The position numbers were made by a program, and so were the translations under genes. A stretch of 64,000 nucleotides of DNA from Bradyrhizobium sp. NDS-1 (lineage in GTDB: Bacteria; Pseudomonadota; Alphaproteobacteria; Rhizobiales; Xanthobacteraceae). The stretch spans positions 806,001 to 870,000 of the forward strand of contig NZ_CP136628.1 of NCBI RefSeq assembly GCF_032918005.1, given 5' to 3'. The notes under the pieces are model-generated. The model searched no databases. It had not been told where the DNA came from and saw nothing but the letters and a program-made list of their open reading frames with translations. This document shows positions 9,071 through 17,006 of the stretch, one piece after another; the first letter of the stretch is position 1; the number at the start of each line of letters is the position of its first letter.

Positions 9071-9892
9071 CTACGCCTTGAAATACGCGATCTGCGTGCT
9101 CGTCGCGAGCAGCCGTCCGTTCGGTGACCACAGCTCGGCGTTCTGGTCACCATAGCTCTTGTGGAAGATCTTTGCGTCCGCCGTCGCCAGCACGCGCGTG
9201 ATGTCTTCGCTCGCGAGCGCCTCGCTGTCGGTGTGGAAATACGTCGTGAGCGACACCGTGCCGAACGGCACCAGCGCGCGCCGGGCGTGGAAGACGCGGC
9301 CGAAAAAGGCGTCCGACATCGCCATCAGCGACAGCATGTCGAGCTTGCGCGGCGCGCGGTCGCTGATCCAGAGCTTCGAATAGGTGCCGGCAGGCTCGGA
9401 TTGCTGTGGGCCGATCCGCATCTCGCCCTCGACGAAGCGGAACTCATACTGGTTGGCCCAGGACGCCGCGATCTTCGGGAACGGCAGTGTCTCTTCGAAC
9501 GGCCTTGCGTCCGGGCACTTCGCCACGTTGTGCTGCCAGGACGGCCGGCGCTCGGCGAACACCGCGGTGGCGAGCGTTGCGACCTCGCCGCCGCCTTGGC
9601 TGAGCTCGACGCTCCAGTGCTGGCTGGAGCGATTGGCCTTCACCAGCCGCACGTCCAGATCGAACGGGCCCTTCGCGATTGGCGCGCAGTAATTGACGGT
9701 CAGCGCCAGCGGATCGCCGGCGCGTTGCGGATGATCGATCAGCGCGCGCAAAATCGTCGCGGCGGTGGCGCCGCCGAACGGGCCGACGAAGGCCCAGTAA
9801 TCGTCGCTGGTGTGCCCCTGCCAGCTGGAGTCGCCGACAGTGACGCGCGTGACGTCGTCGAAGGGGTGCGGGAGCTTGGCGTGCATTTTCAT
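9071..9892 (-). CDS. Acyl-CoA thioesterase family protein (double hot-dog)
   Basis: Protein of 273 residues resembling TesB-like/4HBT_3 thioesterases, which hydrolyse acyl-CoA to free acid and CoA. Two hot-dog halves can be traced. The N-terminal half has the helix segment FGGATAATILRALI and the strand ALTVNYCAPIAKGPFDL; the C-terminal half has LDMLSLMAMSDAFFGRVF and FGTVSLTTYFHTDSEAL. The substrate is not predictable. ATG at 9892 and ATG at 9886 are both possible. It is convergent with pckA; a 180-base repeat-containing gap separates it from glgP, which is transcribed in the same direction. Confidence 0.85.
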   Translation of the reverse strand: MKMHAKLPHPFDDVTRVTVGDSSWQGHTSDDYWAFVGPFGGATAATILRALIDHPQRAGDPLALTVNYCAPIAKGPFDLDVRLVKANRSSQHWSVELSQGGGEVATLATAVFAERRPSWQHNVAKCPDARPFEETLPFPKIAASWANQYEFRFVEGEMRIGPQQSEPAGTYSKLWISDRAPRKLDMLSLMAMSDAFFGRVFHARRALVPFGTVSLTTYFHTDSEALASEDITRVLATADAKIFHKSYGDQNAELWSPNGRLLATSTQIAYFKA

Positions 9893-9947
9893 TTCCGTCT
9901 GTCGTTCCTAGGCCATGCGACGGAACCGCGCAGCGGCCCGGAGCATC

Positions 9948-9975
9948 GAACCCGGAAGCTCGAGATTCCGGGTTC
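9948..9975. repeat. Intergenic palindrome (GAACCCGGAA/TTCCGGGTTC)
   Basis: Perfect 10-bp arms flank an 8-base GCTCGAGA centre, followed by CGCCCCGGAATGACG-like sequence to about 10001. Elements of this form are common between Bradyrhizobium genes. No coding gene is seen in 9893-10074. Confidence 0.7.
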
Positions 9976-10074
9976 GGCTCTGCGAGCCGCCCCGGAATGA
10001 CGGTCGTCATATCGCAGTCATTGCGTCGTTGCGCAATTACCCAAGGCGTAACGCCACTTCCACGCTGCGGAAAA

Positions 10075-12600
10075 TCAGCCTGCGATGTCGCGCAAATTCG
10101 GCAGCTGCGGCGTGGTCGGATTGACCGGCACGTTCCAGATCTCCTCCGCGTATTCGCGGATGGTGCGGTCCGAGGAGAACCACGCCATGCGCGCGACGTT
10201 GAGGATGGAGGCGCGGGTCCATGCCGGCGAGACCAGCCAGCGCGCATCGACGCTGCGCTGCGCCTCGTAATAGGAATCGAAATCGGCGCTGACCATGTAA
10301 TGGTCGAGATAGCGCAGCGCGTGCGCGATGGATTCGAAGCGGCCGGGATCGCCGGGCGAGAACTCGCCGGCGCCGATCGCATTGATGGCGCGCTGCAGCT
10401 TCGGCGAACTGCGGATCACGTCGGAGGCGTCGAGCCCCTGCTTGCGGCGGATCATCACGTCGCCGGCCTCCATGCCGAAGATCGCGATGTTCTCGGCGCC
10501 GACATGGTCGCGGATCTCGATATTGGCGCCGTCGAGCGTGCCGATGGTGATGGCGCCGTTGAGCGCCAGCTTCATGTTGCCGGTGCCGGAGGCTTCCATG
10601 CCGGCGGTCGAAATCTGCTCGGAGAGGTCGGCCGCTGGAATGATCACCTCGGCCAGGCTGACATTGTAGTCCGGCAGGAACACGACCTTGAGCTTGCCGC
10701 CGATCGCCGGATCGTTGTTGACGGCTTCCGCGACGTCGTTGATCAGCTTGATGATCAGCTTGGCGTATTTGTAGCTCGCCGCGGCCTTGCCGGCGAAGAT
10801 CTTCACCCGCGGCACCCAGTTGCCGTTGGGGTCGTCCTTGATCGCCTGGTACAGCGCGACCGTCTCGATGACGTTGAGGAGCTGGCGCTTGTATTCGTGG
10901 ATACGCTTGATCTGCACGTCGAACAGCGCGGTCGGGTCGACCTTGATGCCGAGCCGCTCGCCGATCAGGCGCGCCAGCGCGGTCTTGTTGTGGAGCTTGA
11001 CGGCGCGGAATTTCTTCTGGAATTCGACGTCGCTGGCGCGCGCTTCGATCAGCGAGAGCTGGGTCGGGTCGTCGAGCACGGCCTCGCCGCAGGTCTCGCG
11101 CAACAGATCGGTCAGCTTCGGGTTCGCCAGCATCAGCCAGCGGCGGAAGGTGATGCCGTTGGTCTTGTTGGTGATGCGGCCGGGATAGAGATGGTTGAGG
11201 TCGTGGAAAACGGTCTCGCGCATCAGGTCCGAATGCATCCCCGAGACGCCGTTGATGCGGTGCGAGCCGACGAAGGCAAGCTGGCCCATGCGCACGCGGC
11301 GACCGCTCTTCTCGTCGATCAGCGAGACCGAGGCGCGGAAGTCGATGTCGCCGGGGCAGCGCGCCTCGGCGAGCGCCAGATGCTGCACGTTGATGCGGTA
11401 GATGATCTCCAGATGCCGCGGCAACAGCCGCTCGAACAGCTCGACCGGCCAGGTCTCCAGCGCCTCGGGCAGCAGCGTGTGGTTGGTGTAGGAGAGCGTG
11501 GCGACCGTGATCTTCCAGGCCTCGTCCCAGCGGAAATTGTGGAGGTCGACGAGGATGCGCATCAGCTCGGTGACGGCGAGGCTCGGATGGGTGTCGTTGA
11601 GCTGCACCGCGACCTTGGACGACAGGCTGCGGAGCTGGCCGTCGGAGGAAAGATGCCTTTTCACCAGATCCTGAAGCGAGGCCGACACGAAGAAATATTC
11701 CTGACGCAGCCGCAGCTCGCGGCCCGCCGGGCTCTCGTCGTTCGGATAGAGGAATTTGCAGATCGCCTCGGCGCGCGACTGCTCGGCGCTGGCGCTGACG
11801 TAGTCGCCCTTGTTGAAGGCATCCAGCTTGAGCGGATCGGGTGAGCGCGCCGACCACAGGCGGAGCGCGTTGACGTGCTGGCCGCGCCAGCCGACGATCG
11901 GCGTGTCATAGGCGATCGCCTGCACGGTCTCGGCCGGATGCCAGATCGCGCGGTCGCGGCCCTTGTCGTCGACATGCTCGACGCCGCCGCCGAAATTGAT
12001 GTCGTAGATCACCTCGGGCCGCTGCAATTCCCAGGGGTTGCCGAAGCTCAGCCATTCGTCCGGATATTCCTGCTGCCAGCCCTGGTTGATGATCTGGCGG
12101 AACAGGCCGTAATCGTAGCGGATGCCGTAGCCGATCGCGGGGATCGACAGCGTCGCCATGCTCTCCATGAAGCAGGCTGCGAGCCGCCCGAGGCCCCCAT
12201 TGCCGAGCGCGGCGTCCGGTTCGCATTTGCGCAGCTCCGGCAGCGAGACGCCGAGATCGCCGAGCGCGACCTCGAAGATCTTCAAAAGGCCCATATTGTT
12301 GAGCGCGTCGCTGAAGAGGCGTCCGATCAGGAATTCGAGCGAGAGATAATAGACGCGCTTGCGGCCTGCGTCGTAGCTGTGCTTCTCCGCGGTGAGCCAG
12401 CGATGCACGATGCGGTCGCGCAGCGTGAGCGCAGCGGCCAGATACCAATCGTGCCTGGTTGCCATGCCGGCATCCTTGCCGATGGCAAGGCGCAACTTCG
12501 CCAGGATCGCGCCCTTGATCTCAGCCAGCGCGAGTTCGTCGATGGGCTGCGTGGAGGCGGGAAAACTGGGCTGGAACGATTGATCTTGCAAAGCCGTCAC
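10075..12600 (-). CDS. glgP: Glycogen/maltodextrin phosphorylase
   Basis: An 841-residue GT35-family phosphorylase that releases glucose-1-phosphate from alpha-1,4-glucans using pyridoxal phosphate. Diagnostic stretches are YYLSLEFLIGRLFSDALNN near residue 85, DAALGNGGLGRLAACFMES near 130, VFLPDYNVSLAEVIIPAAD, and the PLP-lysine motif EASGTGNMKLALNGAITIG near residue 680. GTG at 12600 is the start that preserves the family N-terminus; its AGGAA is very close, so translation initiation may be modest. No other glycogen gene is in the window, so it appears to be transcribed alone. Confidence 0.95.
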   Translation of the reverse strand: MTALQDQSFQPSFPASTQPIDELALAEIKGAILAKLRLAIGKDAGMATRHDWYLAAALTLRDRIVHRWLTAEKHSYDAGRKRVYYLSLEFLIGRLFSDALNNMGLLKIFEVALGDLGVSLPELRKCEPDAALGNGGLGRLAACFMESMATLSIPAIGYGIRYDYGLFRQIINQGWQQEYPDEWLSFGNPWELQRPEVIYDINFGGGVEHVDDKGRDRAIWHPAETVQAIAYDTPIVGWRGQHVNALRLWSARSPDPLKLDAFNKGDYVSASAEQSRAEAICKFLYPNDESPAGRELRLRQEYFFVSASLQDLVKRHLSSDGQLRSLSSKVAVQLNDTHPSLAVTELMRILVDLHNFRWDEAWKITVATLSYTNHTLLPEALETWPVELFERLLPRHLEIIYRINVQHLALAEARCPGDIDFRASVSLIDEKSGRRVRMGQLAFVGSHRINGVSGMHSDLMRETVFHDLNHLYPGRITNKTNGITFRRWLMLANPKLTDLLRETCGEAVLDDPTQLSLIEARASDVEFQKKFRAVKLHNKTALARLIGERLGIKVDPTALFDVQIKRIHEYKRQLLNVIETVALYQAIKDDPNGNWVPRVKIFAGKAAASYKYAKLIIKLINDVAEAVNNDPAIGGKLKVVFLPDYNVSLAEVIIPAADLSEQISTAGMEASGTGNMKLALNGAITIGTLDGANIEIRDHVGAENIAIFGMEAGDVMIRRKQGLDASDVIRSSPKLQRAINAIGAGEFSPGDPGRFESIAHALRYLDHYMVSADFDSYYEAQRSVDARWLVSPAWTRASILNVARMAWFSSDRTIREYAEEIWNVPVNPTTPQLPNLRDIAG

Positions 12601-12797
12601 TTCCTGGTCGAAAGAACACTACTCACCCTACGCGTCCTGCCCCTGCACCGGAATCGTCACCGGCGCGGCCGTGCACTGCGCTGGCGTCAATTTATGCAAG
12701 TAATGGGCCGCTTTGGGAACCCGGACGAGCACGGAGAAACCGGGATTCGGTGATAGATTGCGGATCAATTCAGCCATCAGTGTGGAGGAACATCCTC

Positions 12798-13031
12798 ATG
12801 AGACTGCTGATCGAAATCGCCGCGGCGGCCCTGCTCGTCGTCTGCATCAGCGCCTCCAGTGCCGCGTTTGCCGCCGGCAAGCCCGGGCGCAGCGCCGACG
12901 GCCTGAGCTGCGGCTTCACGGTCCCGCAGAATGCGTCGCCAGCGGCCCGCTGCGCCGCCATCAAGCGCCAATGCGGCGGCAAGTTTCATGCGAGTGCGTG
13001 CGGCGACAGGCTGATGTCCGCGGCGAATTGA
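12798..13031 (+). CDS. Small Cys-rich exported protein (77 aa)
   Basis: A signal peptide (MRLLIEIAAAALLVVCISAS, cleavage probably after AFAA) is followed by a mature chain of about 50 residues with four cysteines (LSCGF, ARCAAIKRQCGG, SACGD), which could form two disulfides in the periplasm. ATG at 12798 has GGAGG upstream at good spacing; an upstream ATG at 12750 would put 16 extra residues in front of the leader. No family is recognised. It is divergent from glgP and convergent with the LysR gene. Confidence 0.7.
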   Translation: MRLLIEIAAAALLVVCISASSAAFAAGKPGRSADGLSCGFTVPQNASPAARCAAIKRQCGGKFHASACGDRLMSAAN

Positions 13032-13075
13032 GCGGCGGTGGCCATCTCGCGGCGCAAGCCGGCTTCAGGCCGCCT

Positions 13076-13939
13076 TCAAGCCGCCTTGGCCTGCACCGCA
13101 TCGCAAAACTCGGCGAGACGACCCGCAAGCCGCAGCGTTGCCGGGCTCGCGTCCGGCGAAGCCATCAGCGCGACCTCGGTCTTGTCGATCGGCGCAAAAC
13201 CGTCCTTCGCCGTCAGCACGCGGTGGTCGGACTGGATCGACATCTCCGAGAGGATGCTGAGGCCCATGCCGGCGGCCACCGCGGCCTGGATGCCGGAGAG
13301 GCTCGATGAGGAATAGGCCATGTGCCAGGCGCGGCCGGCGCTTTCCAGCGCGTGAATGGCGCCGGCACGGTAGAGACAGCCGGTCGGAAAGCCGATCAGC
13401 GGCACGGACGCCGCGTGGACATCGACCGGATGGTTCTTGCTGGTGACCCAGTGCACCCGCTCCGGCCACACCGCGATGGCGCCGTTCTCGCCGGCCGCAC
13501 GCTTGAACAGCGCGAGGTCGAGCTCGCCGCGCTCGAGATCGCGCGCAAGGTGCTTGCTCTGGTCGGCGCGCACGTCGAGCCGCAGGCCCGGATGCGAGCG
13601 CGAGAACGCGCCCAGCAATTTGGTCAGCCGGTATGCCGCGAAATCCTCGGGAATTCCGAGCCGGATCGCGCCTTCGCCATCAGGCTGGCGCAGCACGTCG
13701 CGCGCCTCCTCGGCCAGAGAGAGCAGCCGTCGCGCATAAGAGAGCAGCCGCTCGCCGGCCTCGGTCGGGCGCACGTTCTTGCCGTCGCGATGCAGCAGCA
13801 CCTGGCCGACGTCTTCCTCCAGCCGCTTGATCTGCTGGCTCACGGTCGATTGCGTGCGATGGACGCGCTCGCCGGCGCGGGTGAAGCCGCCGGCCTCCAC
13901 CACCGAGACGAAGCTGCGCAGCAGCTCGAGATCGAGCAT
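13076..13939 (-). CDS. LysR-family transcriptional regulator
   Basis: Regulator of 287 residues. The N-terminal winged helix reads MLDLELLRSFVSVVEAGGFT, then GERVHRTQSTVSQQIKRLEE, the standard LysR DNA-binding region. A periplasmic-binding-protein-like effector domain follows from about residue 90. ATG at 13939 is preceded by GGAGG; the frame extends 14 codons further without a better start. It is divergent from the EamA transporter gene with a 98-base gap, the classic arrangement in which the LysR protein controls its neighbour in response to the transported compound. The effector is unknown. Confidence 0.92.
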   Translation of the reverse strand: MLDLELLRSFVSVVEAGGFTRAGERVHRTQSTVSQQIKRLEEDVGQVLLHRDGKNVRPTEAGERLLSYARRLLSLAEEARDVLRQPDGEGAIRLGIPEDFAAYRLTKLLGAFSRSHPGLRLDVRADQSKHLARDLERGELDLALFKRAAGENGAIAVWPERVHWVTSKNHPVDVHAASVPLIGFPTGCLYRAGAIHALESAGRAWHMAYSSSSLSGIQAAVAAGMGLSILSEMSIQSDHRVLTAKDGFAPIDKTEVALMASPDASPATLRLAGRLAEFCDAVQAKAA

Positions 13940-14037
13940 GGCCGCCTCCATTCGAAATGCCACTGGATCTGAGTTAATCATTTAATTTCCAAATGACAAG
14001 CGGCCTCCCTAGATCGAGGTTTCAGGAGAATGCCCGC
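13940..14037. promoter_or_regulatory. Divergent promoter region of the LysR and EamA genes
   Basis: The near-palindrome TTAATCATTTAA lies at 13973-13984 in an otherwise AT-rich patch midway between the two genes, a plausible LysR box. No strong -35/-10 pair was identified. Confidence 0.4.
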
Positions 14038-14949
14038 ATGTCGCTCGCCCCCTCGATGTCGGTTCCCGGCCGCCGTTTCAACACGCTGCCGCTTGCCATC
14101 GGACTGTTCTGCCTGCTCTGGAGCTACGCCTTCGTCGCCGGCAAGATCGGTGTCACCCATTGTCCGCCGCTGATCCTGCTCGCCGGGCGCTTCTCGCTCG
14201 CGGGCATCTTGATCCTGGGCGCCACGCTGCTCCGCGGCGAGACCTGGTCGCTATCCTGGCGCGACGCGGCGATCTTCGCCGTGCTCGGCATCGCAAACAA
14301 CGCGCTCTATCTCGGCCTCGGCTACACGGGCCTGCAATCCGTCTCCGCCGGCCTCGGCGGCCTGATCGTGTCGGCCAATCCGGTCTTCACCGCGGCGCTG
14401 GCGGCCTTGCTGCTTGGCGAAAGCATGACCTGGCGCAAGGCAAGCGGATTGCTGCTCGGCATCATCGGCGTGACCGCGATCGTCTGGCATCGCCTGTCGG
14501 TGGGCACGGATTCCCTGCACGGCATCGCCTTCACGCTGGCTTCGCTGGCCTCGCTCGTCGCCGGCACGATCCTGTTCAAGCTGCTCGCGCCGAAGGGCTC
14601 CCTGTGGATCGGCAACGGCGTGCAAAAACTCGCTGCCGGCGTCGTGTTGACGCCGGTCGCGCTGACCTTCGCCGACATTCACGCGATCGATGTCACGCCG
14701 GGCCTGATCGGCGCCTTTGCATTCCTCGTGCTGGGCGGCTCGATCCTGGCCTACTGGCTCTGGTTTCATCTGCTGAAAGTGTGCGGCGCCACCGCCGCCA
14801 GCGCCTATCATTTCCTGATGCCGCCGCTCGGCATGCTGTTCGCGTATCTCGTGCTCGGCGAGCACGTCGAGGCCCGCGACCTCCTCGGCATCATCCCGGT
14901 CGCGCTCGGCATCTATCTCGTGACGCGGCCGGCGAAGGCGGTGTCGTGA
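14038..14949 (+). CDS. EamA-family (DMT) inner-membrane transporter
   Basis: A 303-residue polytopic membrane protein with about ten hydrophobic helices in two EamA repeats, the second starting near residue 160. Repeat hallmarks are LPLAIGLFCLLWSYAFVAGK near the start, GGLIVSANPVFTAALAALLL closing the first half and MPPLGMLFAYLVLGEHVEA closing the second. The family exports amino acids, metabolites or drugs, and no substrate can be named. ATG at 14038 has AGGAGA upstream. Its divergent LysR neighbour is the likely regulator. Confidence 0.88.
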   Translation: MSLAPSMSVPGRRFNTLPLAIGLFCLLWSYAFVAGKIGVTHCPPLILLAGRFSLAGILILGATLLRGETWSLSWRDAAIFAVLGIANNALYLGLGYTGLQSVSAGLGGLIVSANPVFTAALAALLLGESMTWRKASGLLLGIIGVTAIVWHRLSVGTDSLHGIAFTLASLASLVAGTILFKLLAPKGSLWIGNGVQKLAAGVVLTPVALTFADIHAIDVTPGLIGAFAFLVLGGSILAYWLWFHLLKVCGATAASAYHFLMPPLGMLFAYLVLGEHVEARDLLGIIPVALGIYLVTRPAKAVS

Positions 14950-14994
14950 GGCCCGTTTCCCCAATGTCGCCCGGCCTCAGCCGGGACGACATGC

Positions 14995-15765
14995 TCAATC
15001 CTTCCGAAACACAATCGAGGCCATCCAGCCCGTCATCAGCGCCATTGCCGCGGTGACGAGGCCGTAGATCAGCCCGTTATGCCTGGCGGTGGTAGCGACG
15101 AACTGCTCGAAGCCGACCTTGACGATCTCGAACGCGGTCTCGGTCTTGCCGATGAACGCGCCGTTCGCAAACAGCTTGATCTCCACCTCATACGTTCCGA
15201 TCGGCACCTCCGCCGGCAATGGAATGCCGGTGCGGAACAGCGTCGGCGTCAGGAACGTCACCGCGCTTCCATCCTCGCGGTAGAGCCCGCGCTGGGTGCG
15301 CAGGCGGATGAAGGCCGAGCGGAACGCATCGTTCGGCACCACGTCGGCAAAGTCGCCGCTGACCCGCTGCGTCAGCAGCACGTTGTTCAGTCCGATCTGC
15401 TGCCGTCGCGCGATCTCGGGCGAGGTGATCCCGTCGAAGGGGCGGTTGGCGAACAGCGCCAGATAGCTCGGTACCTGCAGGAACTGCCGGTAGTCGGTGT
15501 TGATCCAGATCCCGAAGGTGCGCTCCTTGCGCCGCGTCACCATGTCGGCGCGCGGGCCCATCACGGTGACCACGAGATCATAAGCCGTGCGATCGGCAGG
15601 AGTCGTCGCATCCTTCTCGACCGAGCCGAACAGCACCAGCTCCTCGCCGGAATAGTTCGGGGTCACCGTGACGCGGTGGTTGGAGACCGACACGATCAGC
15701 CGCTCGGCGCGCGCGGCGCCGCAGGCCAGCAGAACGAGAAGAGCCGCCACGAGCGCGCGCGTCAT
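14995..15765 (-). CDS. TIGR02186-family exported membrane-anchored protein
   Basis: Protein of 256 residues with a signal peptide (MTRALVAALLVLLACGAARA), an extracytoplasmic beta-rich body and a C-terminal membrane helix (LIYGLVTAAMALMTGWMASI) ending in a short basic tail. This matches the alphaproteobacterial TIGR02186 family, which is repeatedly found next to TauE/SafE permeases. Its ATG overlaps the stop of the permease gene by four bases (ATGA), so the two are translated together. The function is unknown; it may be the extracytoplasmic partner of the exporter. Confidence 0.85.
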   Translation of the reverse strand: MTRALVAALLVLLACGAARAERLIVSVSNHRVTVTPNYSGEELVLFGSVEKDATTPADRTAYDLVVTVMGPRADMVTRRKERTFGIWINTDYRQFLQVPSYLALFANRPFDGITSPEIARRQQIGLNNVLLTQRVSGDFADVVPNDAFRSAFIRLRTQRGLYREDGSAVTFLTPTLFRTGIPLPAEVPIGTYEVEIKLFANGAFIGKTETAFEIVKVGFEQFVATTARHNGLIYGLVTAAMALMTGWMASIVFRKD

Positions 15766-16679
15766 CCGGTAACTCCGAGCTCACGGATGGTGAAGAGGTC
15801 CGCGGGGCGGATCACCAGCTCGATCGCGAAGCGGATTCCGACCGAGAGGATCAAGAGTCCCAGCAGTAGCCGCAGTTGCTCGCCGCGGATCTTCTGCCCG
15901 GCACGGACGCCGAACTGCGCGCCGGTGACGCCGCCGACCATCAGGATCAGCGCCAGCACGGCGTCGACGAGGTGGTTGGTCACCGCGTGCAGCATGGTCG
16001 CGAACAGCATCGTGACCAGCGTCAGGACCATCGAGGTCCCGATCACCGTCGAGGTCGGCACCCGCAAGAGATAGATCATTATCGGCACCAGGATGAAGCC
16101 GCCGCCGATGCCCATGATGGCGCCGATGAAGCCGATCATGACGCCGACGACCACGATGGGGATGACCGAGAGATAGATCTTCGAACGCTTGAACCGCATC
16201 TTCAGCGGCAGGCCGTGGATCCAGTTGTGCGTGCGCCGCGGCGGCAGCGCGCCGCGCCGGGTCCGCATCAGGGCGCGCAGGCCTTCGGAGAACATCAGGC
16301 TGCCGACGGTGGTGAGCAACACCACGTAAGAGAGCGCGATCATCAGATCGAGCTGGCCGAGCGCGCGAAGCTGCGTGAAGGTCCACACGCCGAGCGCTGT
16401 CCCGGTCACGCCGCCGCAGAGCAGAACGCTCGCCAGCGCCGGATCGATCGCCCGCCGCCGCCAATAAGACAGCGCGCCGGAAAAAGAGGAGGCCGCGATG
16501 TGGCTCGTGACGGAAGCGACCGCGACCGCCGGCGTGATGCCGATGAAGATCAGCAGCGGCGTCATCAGGAAGCCGCCGCCGATCCCGAACATGCCCGAGA
16601 CGAAGCCGACCGCAGCGCCCATGGCGAGCACCAGGAAGACGTTGACCGGAAGATCGGCGATCGGAAGATAGAGCTGCAT
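15762..16679 (-). CDS. TauE/SafE-family sulfite/organosulfonate exporter-like permease
   Basis: A 305-residue permease with eight to nine hydrophobic helices and two related halves, each carrying the glycine-rich signature FGIGGGFLMTPLLI or MGIGGGFILVPIMI. The family moves sulfite, sulfoacetate or similar anions. The frame could start at 16835, but only ATG at 16677-16679 gives a normal N-terminus (MQLYLPIADLPVN); its ribosome site is weak. It is coupled by a four-base overlap to the downstream TIGR02186 gene. Confidence 0.87.
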   Translation of the reverse strand: MQLYLPIADLPVNVFLVLAMGAAVGFVSGMFGIGGGFLMTPLLIFIGITPAVAVASVTSHIAASSFSGALSYWRRRAIDPALASVLLCGGVTGTALGVWTFTQLRALGQLDLMIALSYVVLLTTVGSLMFSEGLRALMRTRRGALPPRRTHNWIHGLPLKMRFKRSKIYLSVIPIVVVGVMIGFIGAIMGIGGGFILVPIMIYLLRVPTSTVIGTSMVLTLVTMLFATMLHAVTNHLVDAVLALILMVGGVTGAQFGVRAGQKIRGEQLRLLLGLLILSVGIRFAIELVIRPADLFTIRELGVTG

Positions 16680-16865
16680 GGGACCACGCGCCGGCGAGAC
16701 GGATCGACGATCGCGGAACGCCCGCGGGACGATCGGACCGATTGCCGCGCCCCTCAATAGCGGAATTTGCGGCTGGGAGGGACCGCGAATTTCGGGCGTG
16801 GTGAATGTGTTATGTGAGATCAGGTGGTTGCTCACCGCGCGCCGCGGCTTCCACCACCTCCTCCA

Positions 16866-16983
16866 CTGTCATGCCCCGGCTTGACCGGGGCATCCAGTAC
16901 GCCGCCCCCGTTGTTGTGAGAGCGAGCTTCTTAACGTCGGCCTCTGGAATACTAGGTCGCCCGGTCAAGCCGGGCGACGACAG
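16866..16983. repeat. Composite REP-like element with two hairpins
   Basis: A hairpin at 16871-16893 (ATGCCCCGG and its complement around CTTGA) and a second at 16956-16978 (GTCGCCCGG and its complement around TCAAG) bracket about 60 bases. The left 33 bases recur identically at 20716. It fills most of the 327-base gap (16680-17006) between the permease and PodJ-like genes; nothing else is seen there. Confidence 0.8.
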
Positions 16984-17006
16984 GAGGAGAGAGCGCAGTA
17001 AGTCGC

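Noticed and set aside
9997..11857. Frames of over 600 codons on the plus strand and in a second minus-strand frame over glgP
   Set aside because: The glycogen phosphorylase frame carries all family motifs; the others are low-complexity shadows.
16868..16983. Possible CRISPR-like repeats
   Set aside because: Only two inverted hairpins with non-identical sequence; no regular direct repeats, spacers or cas genes.
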